Source of the DNA: Akkermansiaceae bacterium
GTDB taxonomy: Bacteria > Verrucomicrobiota > Verrucomicrobiia > Verrucomicrobiales > Akkermansiaceae
DNA length: 35,507 nucleotides
Reading direction: 5' to 3'
Assembly: GCA_905182475.1 (NCBI GenBank)
Contig: CAJJBR010000037.1
Coordinates: 1-35,507, forward strand
The notes under the pieces are model-generated. The model did no database searches. It saw only the letters and a list, made by a program, of their open reading frames with translations, and had not been told where the DNA came from. Every line of letters starts with the position of its first letter. Positions within the stretch are counted from its first letter, which is position 1. Of the stretch, positions 6,825 to 13,502 are shown in pieces. A program made the position numbers and the translations under genes.

Positions 6825-9362
6825 CTATTTCTCCCAGATTTCGAACTCGGTTAGACCGCTGCGGGCTTTGCCGGCGTGGGTGAAGATGACGCGGATTTTT
6901 CGCGAGGTGACCTTGTCGAAGGTCGCGCTGTTTTTCGCGCTTCCCTTTGGCGTTTCTGGCGATTTCTTCAGACCGTTGACATCGACCCATCGGTCGCCGG
7001 ATTGGTATTGGACCTTGTAGCTGGTCGGAGTATGCACGCCCCTGCTGTCGGCGAAGATGTGGAGCTCGACACGGGCGAAGGTCTTGGGTTCCCCCAAATC
7101 GACCTCTAGCCAATCGGTATCGTTGGGCGATCCGAAGCTGGTCCAGCGGTTCCCCGGGTGGGTGCGGAAAGAAACCTTCCCATCGATTGCGCCTTTGGGG
7201 ACGCCGCCGAACCGATCGTGGAAGGAGGCGGAGGCCTTGGGGAACTCCGCCCCGCTGGTGTTGGCGGCGAGGTTGCCCGCAGCCGGCGGCGGCGTTTGGT
7301 ATGGAGTTGTTCCCGATCCCCAGGCTTGGAACTCGGTGATCCCGGTGCCGGTTGCCCCTTTCGGGCGGTGCAGGACGACGCGCAGGCGCTGCAGCGGCGT
7401 TTCTGGGAACGAGATTGTATTGGAGCGACCACCGGCCGGGTTCTTCGGGTTGCGATTCTGTCCGGGGACTTCGACCCAGGCCTTGCCGTCCCAGTGCTGC
7501 AGTTCGAAGCGCGAGGGGGCGACGACGCCTTCGCCATCGTCGAGGAGGAACAGCTTGATGGTGTCGATAGCGCGGGGCATCCCCAAGTCGATCGAGACCC
7601 AATCGGCCTCCTCGGTGGAGCCGACGCTGGTCCAGCGGTTGGTTGGTGGGGTGTCGTAGCGATACTGGCCATTGTAGATCATTGCCAGGGAGCTTTCGGG
7701 TCCGGTATGTGATGCGTCGTAGTAAGGGAAGTAGTCGCCGTCGTTGTTCACCGCGTAGTTGAAGCGCGTTTGGTCATTCAGTGGCACCTCGCGGGCGGCG
7801 GGGAGTTTGACTTCGAGCTTCCCAAGTTTCGGCGAGCTGGCGACCTTTTTGCCGTCGACGAGCACGTGCAGGCCGGCTCCGTGGCCGTAGCGGTCGCCCT
7901 TTTTGTCCCAGCAGATCGCCACTTCGTGCCCCTGGTAGGGAATCGCGTCGAGGGCGAAGTAGTCCCACGAGTCGGGTGCGAGCGGATCGATGGTCAAGGT
8001 GTCGCCGCCATCAGCTTTCAAGCCGGCGAGGCCGGTGATGACGAGGTCGTTGAAGTTGGAGTGGAAGTAGTGCTCGCTGCGATTACGCATGTCGTGTCCC
8101 TCCCACGATCCGGTGTCGGGGTGGAGCGCCTCGGCGATGTAGGGCTTGCCGTCCTTGCGGTGGGAGATGGCGAAGGTGTGTAGTAGCTCGGCGTAGTCGG
8201 CGCGGGAGATGAACTCTTGCGGGTAGTTGTGCAGGACGTTGGCCATCGCCTTGAGCGTCTGGGTGGTGGCGAAGGGCCAGGATTGTCCGCTCCACCAGCA
8301 GCAGTCTTTCTGCAGGAGGAACATCGGGTCGTTTCGTTCGGTGGTGGACGGGCCGAAGGGCGCTTGGAAATACTCCGGATCCATGAGGAACTTCCACGCG
8401 GATTCCTTGCCCGGGTCTGGCAGGTTGAAGGCCCAGGGGACGTACCCGTGGAGTTCGCGCCCGTGGGGGCTGCCGGCGAATTGCCCGCTCTCGTAGGTCA
8501 GGGTGTGCGCCTTGACGACGTTGCCTTCCTTGTCGGTTTCCTCGCGCGAGGACATCGGGAAAAAGAACTGCCGTTTCGGATCCCACAGCTTCTCCTGCAC
8601 GAGGGTTTTCAGGGCGGCTGCCTGTTTGCGGTAGCTGGAGGCTTTGTCGGGATCGCCTGCCATCTCGGCGATTTCGGCGAGGGCGTTCAAGTCGGCCCAC
8701 ATGTAGGTATTGAACGTGGGGCGGAAGGCGTGGTCGCCGCGGTGGATGTCTTTGGTCTGGCGGCTGTTGATGTTGAACTCCATGCCGTCGGCGTGTCCGG
8801 TCTGCCAGAACATGCCCATCTCATCGACCCACTGCCGCCCCCGCCAGGCCTCGTGGTGTTTCTCGAGGTCGGGAAGAAGGTCGACGAGGAAGGCCTTATT
8901 CGGGTGGACGTGATCGACGGCGACGGCGCAGTCGGCGAGCCACGATGAGTAGTTACGCGGCTGGGCGCCCGGGGTGCGGAACCAGTAGTGCAGGAAGTCG
9001 CGCGCGAACTCGGGGTCTTTGAGCCAGCGAATCTCGTAGATCTGGTGGCCCGAGGGGCAGGCGATCCCGCCGTAGGCGCCGGACCAGGACGGGCGGTTGG
9101 CGAACTCGGTGAAGGAGTAGCCGCTGTTGGGCGAGCCGTAGATCATGTGGCGGGTGACGAGTTCCCAGCGGTAGTAGTAGGTGGTGTTGATCTCGGCGTC
9201 GGGGCACTCGAAGAAGGGGATGTTCGCTTCGAACCAATCAAAATCGCGGTTCGCCCAGAAGCTCTGTGCTTCGAGTTGTTTCCGCTTGTCGAGCAGGGGA
9301 GCTGCGTCGGCGCTTGAGACAAGGCAGATGATGGCGAGGAGGGCAAGTGGGAGGCGGATCAT
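6825..9362 (-). CDS. Secreted glycoside hydrolase, (alpha/alpha)6 barrel with two discoidin domains
   Basis: The 845-residue product has a signal peptide (MIRLPLALLAIICLVSSADA). The first ~490 residues have the helical-barrel signature of the mannosylglycerate hydrolase (MGH1)/GH63-like superfamily: WVDEMGMFWQTGHADGMEFN, TYMWADLNALAEIAEMAGD, CCWWSGQSWPFATTQTLKAM and EALHPDTGSWEGHD. Two F5/8-type C (discoidin, CBM32-like) modules follow at roughly 545-685 and 710-845, each with an NRWTS-G, DW-(S/E)-DLG pattern typical of carbohydrate binding. The substrate cannot be read from the sequence. It is the first gene of the minus-strand arm, divergent from the cytochrome gene at 9672. The two arms are probably regulated together. 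Confidence 0.85.
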   Translation of the reverse strand: MIRLPLALLAIICLVSSADAAPLLDKRKQLEAQSFWANRDFDWFEANIPFFECPDAEINTTYYYRWELVTRHMIYGSPNSGYSFTEFANRPSWSGAYGGIACPSGHQIYEIRWLKDPEFARDFLHYWFRTPGAQPRNYSSWLADCAVAVDHVHPNKAFLVDLLPDLEKHHEAWRGRQWVDEMGMFWQTGHADGMEFNINSRQTKDIHRGDHAFRPTFNTYMWADLNALAEIAEMAGDPDKASSYRKQAAALKTLVQEKLWDPKRQFFFPMSSREETDKEGNVVKAHTLTYESGQFAGSPHGRELHGYVPWAFNLPDPGKESAWKFLMDPEYFQAPFGPSTTERNDPMFLLQKDCCWWSGQSWPFATTQTLKAMANVLHNYPQEFISRADYAELLHTFAISHRKDGKPYIAEALHPDTGSWEGHDMRNRSEHYFHSNFNDLVITGLAGLKADGGDTLTIDPLAPDSWDYFALDAIPYQGHEVAICWDKKGDRYGHGAGLHVLVDGKKVASSPKLGKLEVKLPAAREVPLNDQTRFNYAVNNDGDYFPYYDASHTGPESSLAMIYNGQYRYDTPPTNRWTSVGSTEEADWVSIDLGMPRAIDTIKLFLLDDGEGVVAPSRFELQHWDGKAWVEVPGQNRNPKNPAGGRSNTISFPETPLQRLRVVLHRPKGATGTGITEFQAWGSGTTPYQTPPPAAGNLAANTSGAEFPKASASFHDRFGGVPKGAIDGKVSFRTHPGNRWTSFGSPNDTDWLEVDLGEPKTFARVELHIFADSRGVHTPTSYKVQYQSGDRWVDVNGLKKSPETPKGSAKNSATFDKVTSRKIRVIFTHAGKARSGLTEFEIWEK

Positions 9363-9436
9363 GGGGTTGGCGTATGGCGGGTTAGGACTGCTGGGAGTTG
9401 TATCATGGGCTTGTCTCCCTGGGGGGCTTGTGTTTA

Positions 9437-9464
9437 TCGGGTGTTTTATAGGCGAAATGAGACA
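9437..9464 (-). promoter_or_regulatory. Candidate degenerate activator site facing the glycoside hydrolase gene
   Basis: Read on the minus strand this stretch is TGTCTCA-N14-CACCCGA. It matches the 13400-13427 operator at about 18 of 28 positions, including the CGC and TA-AAA segments in the spacer. It lies 75 bases upstream of the glycoside hydrolase start, the same distance as the 13400 site from its gene. It is much weaker than the two plus-strand copies and could be chance. Confidence 0.35.
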
Positions 9465-9551
9465 TGGCCATTAGGAAATTACTTTTATGGGTGGTATTTG
9501 AGGTCGCCGAATCCGGGGCGGAGAGCGCAGAGGTGGGCAGACCCGAATTTC

Positions 9552-9579
9552 TGTCCGAAACCGCATAGATTTTGTCCGA
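9552..9579 (+). promoter_or_regulatory. Direct-repeat operator, AraC/XylR type (copy 1)
   Basis: Two TGTCCGA half-sites are spaced exactly 21 bases apart with CCGCATA between them, about 93 bases upstream of the cytochrome/propeller start. The same structure recurs at 13400-13427. A GCTTGAAT element follows 35 bases after the start of the second half-site in both places, so TTGAAT is a candidate -10. No good -35 precedes it, as expected of an activator-dependent promoter. Direct repeats with two-turn spacing are typical of AraC-family regulators. Confidence 0.65.
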
Positions 9580-9671
9580 TGCGTTACATACTGGGCATGA
9601 AAGATCCGCTTGAATGGTAGCGTAAGGGATTGAGACGAGAAGGTGCGGTCTATGCCTAACTATTTATCTCA

Positions 9672-12347
9672 ATGAAAAACCAATTAGTAATTATTTTCCT
9701 GGCGGGTTGTTCGTCTGTTTGGGCACAAGGCGAGTTCGACGCTGTTGCCGAGGGCAAAAAGGTTTTCGAAACCATGGGGTGCTCTGAATGCCACGTGGTT
9801 GCGAAAAACGATGATTCCCTGAAGACGGGACCGAGCCTGTTCGGTTTGTTTGTCAATGAACCGCGCGAACGCGAGACCGGTGTCGTCGGCAGCGATGAGC
9901 GGAAGAAGGTAACGGCCGACAAGGCCTATTTTTTGAATTCGGTCCGCAAGTCCTGGGACGCGTTGGCGGTAGCCGAGAGCGGACCGACCAAGGGTGAAGC
10001 CTATCTTCCGGTGATGCCGATGTATACGCTGGAGGTGATCCCGGATCATGATGTAGAGTCCGTCTGGCACTATCTGCGGACCCTCGCGGATGATGGCTTA
10101 GCCGGGCCGGCGACCGTCATGCTGAAGAAGCAAAAACAGGCTCAGCCAAAGAGCCTGCTGGAGATTCCGAATGAGGTTTTAGTGGCGAAACGTCCGCGGG
10201 TGATCCGTGCCCCGCTCCAGGGATCCAGCGGCAGGGCGCTGCATGTGGGCCTGCCGAACGGGATGAACTACACGTTCGATCCTCGGCTGCTTTCGGTCAG
10301 AAATATCTGGGCCGGCGGATTCCTCAATTTGTCCGCGGAGCGTAAAGGCCGGGGGCAGCCGGATTCGGGCAGAGGCCAGGGTGCAAAAACCTATGTCGAA
10401 GGCGGGGCGATTCTGCAGCCGCTGAGCAAATCCGGCGACCCGATCGATTTTGAGTTCAAAGAGCCAGACGTGCGTGATCACAAGGCGATTGAGAAGTGGC
10501 TGTGGGAAGATCGCGATTTCCCGGAGTTGCAGGCCTCCGTCGATGCTGAATTTTCTGGGCACCGGATCGACTCTGCCAGCGGTAGACCGGTCTTCTACTT
10601 CCGGGTGGGGCAGAATAAATTGTCGCAGGCGATCACGCTGACGGATGACGGCCGAATCGAAGTCGTGGTGAACGGCAGGATTCGCCACGCACAGAGTTTC
10701 AAAGTCTCGGAGAATGGTCTTTCGGATGTGAAAGTGGAAGGTGGCACTTACAAGGACGGTGTCTGGTCGCTGGGTTCCTCGAAGGGACAAAGCTACAAGT
10801 TTTCCGCGAAACTCGCCGGAGGCCTGGTGGCTCGCCAAGCGTTGGGCCGCGACGAAAACCAGGATCCGCAGCCGCTGGTGAAGAACCAGGACAAGAAAGG
10901 GCGACAGCCTTTGCAAATCCCCGCCGGCTACTCGGTGGAGACCTGGGAATCGCCCAAAGACCTGTTTGGCCGCGACCAGCTGTTCGAGCCGACCGGGATC
11001 GCGGTCGCTAAGGATGGCACGATTGTGGTCGGGACGCGCACCGCCGGGGTGTGGCGGATCCGGGATGGCAAGTGGACGCTGTTTGCCGAGGGGACCTACG
11101 AATGCCTCGGGGTGTGCATCGAAGACGATAAAGGTGACAAAATCGTCGTGATGCAGAAGCCGGAGCTGACCCGCATCAGTGACACCAACGGTGACGGCCG
11201 CGCCGATCAGTTTGAGACGCTTTGCGACGACTACGGGTTCCACGGCAACTACCATGAGTACGCTCACGGCCCGGTGCGTGACGCGGCGGGGAATTACTAC
11301 TTTACCCTGAACCTGTCCCACGGCGGCAGCGAGCGCGTCAACTGGCGGGCCGGCGGACCCTACATGGGTTCGATGGGTGGCTACCGTGGTTGGGCATGCC
11401 GGGTCACACCGGAGGGAAAGTTTGAACCGTATGCCAACGGTCTGCGCAGTCCGGCGGGACTCGGGATCGATCCGGACGGACGTCTCTGGTATGCCGAAAA
11501 CCAGGGCGAGTATGTAGGATCCTCAAAGTTAGTTCCCTTGGAGCAGGGCAAGTTCTACGGTCATCCCTCGGGCTTGGTGAGCCTTCCGGGGAAGATGAAT
11601 CCTGACTCCCCCGAACTGAAGTTTGAGCACTGGAAGGATAAGATTCGCAAAGGCGCAGTGTGGCTCCCCCACGGAAAACTTGCCAACTCACCGGGGCACC
11701 CGGCGTGGGATGTGACGGGTGGGAAATTTGGTCCTTACCAGGGACAAATGTTCATCGGAGACCAGACTCTCTCGACCTTACTGCGTGTCGTCACCGAGCA
11801 GGTGAACGGTGTCGATCAGGGCAGCGTGGTGCCGTTTGCCAGCGGCCTGGTATCGGGAGTGATGCGCACCTGCTTCCTGCCAGATGGTAGCTTGCTGCTC
11901 GGCCAGACAGGACGCGGTTGGGGTGCACGCGGAGGCAGCCAGTCGGGATTGCAACACATCTCCTGGGATGGCAAAACGGTGGCGGCTGATATCTCACACG
12001 TGAGCGCAGCCAGAGCCGGGTTTGATGTCCACTTCACCAGTCCGCTGGATCGCGCGGTCACCGGGGAAGATGTGACGAAGGCCTTCAAAGTAAAGTCGTG
12101 GTTCTACGCCAATACAGGACGCTATGGATCGCCGGAACACGACCCGCGCGACGATGTCCTGCAGTCGGTGAAGATTTCCGCAGACCGCCGGTCGGCGCAA
12201 CTGAAGGTCGCGGACTTTGGCAAAGGCGATCAATGGGTCGACCGTATCTACTCCATCCACATCCCGGATACGGGTCAACTGTTTGGCGACACGCCGGTCT
12301 GGAAAAAGCTGGAGTCTTACTTCACTCTGCGGGCGATTCCTCAATAA
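9672..12347 (+). CDS. Secreted cytochrome c / DUF6797 / beta-propeller protein
   Basis: The 891-residue product has an N-terminal export signal. Cleavage after VWA is plausible, although LAGC at 10-13 could also serve as a lipobox. A c-type haem motif CSECH (37-41) sits in a small cytochrome domain (about 20-130), with PVMPMYTLE as a candidate axial methionine region. A DUF6797-like middle follows. From about residue 415 onward there is a glucose/sorbosone-dehydrogenase-like propeller: IPAGYSVETWESP, DGTIVVGTRTAGVWRI, DTNGDGRADQF and GLRSPAGLGIDPDGRLWY. Such PVC proteins are thought to be periplasmic sugar- or alcohol-oxidising redox enzymes, with the substrate unknown. It is first in the plus-strand operon; the DUF1080 gene follows after 6 bases. 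Confidence 0.85.
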   Translation: MKNQLVIIFLAGCSSVWAQGEFDAVAEGKKVFETMGCSECHVVAKNDDSLKTGPSLFGLFVNEPRERETGVVGSDERKKVTADKAYFLNSVRKSWDALAVAESGPTKGEAYLPVMPMYTLEVIPDHDVESVWHYLRTLADDGLAGPATVMLKKQKQAQPKSLLEIPNEVLVAKRPRVIRAPLQGSSGRALHVGLPNGMNYTFDPRLLSVRNIWAGGFLNLSAERKGRGQPDSGRGQGAKTYVEGGAILQPLSKSGDPIDFEFKEPDVRDHKAIEKWLWEDRDFPELQASVDAEFSGHRIDSASGRPVFYFRVGQNKLSQAITLTDDGRIEVVVNGRIRHAQSFKVSENGLSDVKVEGGTYKDGVWSLGSSKGQSYKFSAKLAGGLVARQALGRDENQDPQPLVKNQDKKGRQPLQIPAGYSVETWESPKDLFGRDQLFEPTGIAVAKDGTIVVGTRTAGVWRIRDGKWTLFAEGTYECLGVCIEDDKGDKIVVMQKPELTRISDTNGDGRADQFETLCDDYGFHGNYHEYAHGPVRDAAGNYYFTLNLSHGGSERVNWRAGGPYMGSMGGYRGWACRVTPEGKFEPYANGLRSPAGLGIDPDGRLWYAENQGEYVGSSKLVPLEQGKFYGHPSGLVSLPGKMNPDSPELKFEHWKDKIRKGAVWLPHGKLANSPGHPAWDVTGGKFGPYQGQMFIGDQTLSTLLRVVTEQVNGVDQGSVVPFASGLVSGVMRTCFLPDGSLLLGQTGRGWGARGGSQSGLQHISWDGKTVAADISHVSAARAGFDVHFTSPLDRAVTGEDVTKAFKVKSWFYANTGRYGSPEHDPRDDVLQSVKISADRRSAQLKVADFGKGDQWVDRIYSIHIPDTGQLFGDTPVWKKLESYFTLRAIPQ

Positions 12348-12353
12348 AAAATC

Positions 12354-13313
12354 ATGAAAAACATAGCTAAAACACTAGCCGCATCAGTAACGAGTTTGAT
12401 CTTTTGCGCTGAAATAAACGCAGCCGATCAGAATGTAACTTACACCGACCCCGCCAAAGTGGATGCGGATTACGCGATCCAGGGTGAATACTCAGGAATG
12501 ATGGGCGGGAAGAAAATGGGAGTTCAAATCATCGCGCTTGGTGACGGGAAATTTGATGCGGTTGGTTTTGAAGGGGGGCTTCCCGGGGATGGGGGAGAAA
12601 CCAGCAAAGCGATCAAATCAGGTGGCGAAACGAAAGGCGTCAAAACGACGTTCGCCAATTTCATGGGCGGGGCTACGATTCATGAAGGAGCGTTCACCAT
12701 TACCGGCAAAGACGGCAAGCTGGCTCGCACGGTTCGTAAGAGCAAAACTCTGGGATTGAAAGCTCCTGAAGGTGCGGTGGTGCTTTTTGATGGGTCTTCC
12801 ACAGATGCTTTCAAAAATGGTAAAATGACCGAGGACAAATTGTTGCAGACAGGCACGACCGGTAAGCAGCTGTTTGGTTCTCATAAGATTCACTTGGAAT
12901 TTCGGACGCCTTATAAACCCTTTGCCCGTGGGCAGGGTCGCGGCAACGCCGGTATCTATGTTCAGAGTCGGTATGAAACCCAAATACTTGATTCATTTGG
13001 CCTGGAGGGGAAAATGAACGAGACCGGTGGGATTTATTCCATCAAGGCGCCGGATCTCAACATGTGCTTTCCTCCCTTAACCTGGCAAACCTACGACATC
13101 GATTTCACGGCTGCCGAATTCAAGGACGGGAAAAAAGTAAAGAACGGAACAATGACCGTCGCACTGAATGGTGTCGTTGTGCAGGACAACGTTGAGCTGA
13201 CTCATAGAACCACCGCTTCGCCTTTAAAAGAAGGACCGGAGGGAGGGCCTGTTTACCTGCAAAATCATGGCAATCCGATCGTTTATCAAAACATCTGGGT
13301 GCTTGAAAAATAA
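12354..13313 (+). CDS. Secreted DUF1080 (3-keto-disaccharide hydrolase-like) protein
   Basis: The 319-residue product has a signal peptide (MKNIAKTLAASVTSLIFCAE, then INAADQ). Its C-terminal ~190 residues carry the DUF1080 lectin-like fold: GAVVLFDGSSTDAFKNGK, IHLEFRTPYKPFARGQGRGN, AGIYVQSRYETQILDSFG and an ending in PVYLQNHGNPIVYQNIWVLE. Members of this family have been linked to 3-keto-glycoside hydrolysis. The residues 25-125 form a less conserved N-terminal region common in PVC homologues. It starts 6 bases after the cytochrome gene, so the two are very probably one transcript. Joint action, oxidation of a sugar by the first protein and cleavage of the keto product by this one, is an inference. 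Confidence 0.87.
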   Translation: MKNIAKTLAASVTSLIFCAEINAADQNVTYTDPAKVDADYAIQGEYSGMMGGKKMGVQIIALGDGKFDAVGFEGGLPGDGGETSKAIKSGGETKGVKTTFANFMGGATIHEGAFTITGKDGKLARTVRKSKTLGLKAPEGAVVLFDGSSTDAFKNGKMTEDKLLQTGTTGKQLFGSHKIHLEFRTPYKPFARGQGRGNAGIYVQSRYETQILDSFGLEGKMNETGGIYSIKAPDLNMCFPPLTWQTYDIDFTAAEFKDGKKVKNGTMTVALNGVVVQDNVELTHRTTASPLKEGPEGGPVYLQNHGNPIVYQNIWVLEK

Positions 13314-13399
13314 GATCGGAAGAACAATCAGGGCATTGATCCTGTGTATCTCCGCCTATTTGTGGTTCGCTGGATATCAGCGGGCCATTCTTGGTATTG

Positions 13400-13427
13400 T
13401 GTCCGATTCCGCATAAAAACTGTCTGA
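13400..13427 (+). promoter_or_regulatory. Direct-repeat operator, AraC/XylR type (copy 2)
   Basis: TGTCCGA and TGTCTGA lie 21 bases apart with CCGCATA in the spacer, matching copy 1 at 9552. The GCTTGAAT element also lies 35 bases after the start of the second half-site (13456). The site ends about 75 bases before the ATG at 13503, so the gene at 13503 has its own promoter under the same regulator as the 9672 operon. Confidence 0.65.
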
Positions 13428-13502
13428 CACGCACGAGACGGGTCTGGCTGGAAGTGCTTGAATTGCAACTCGCTTGCTCTAAAAATCCCATTTACACAGA
13501 AA

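Larger units (their letters stand above)
9363..9671. promoter_or_regulatory. Divergent promoter region
   Basis: This 309-base region separates the start of the glycoside hydrolase gene (minus) from the cytochrome/propeller gene (plus). It contains one clear 28-bp operator facing right (9552-9579) and a weaker, oppositely oriented one facing left (9437-9464), listed separately. I see no open reading frame with coding character inside it. Confidence 0.6.
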
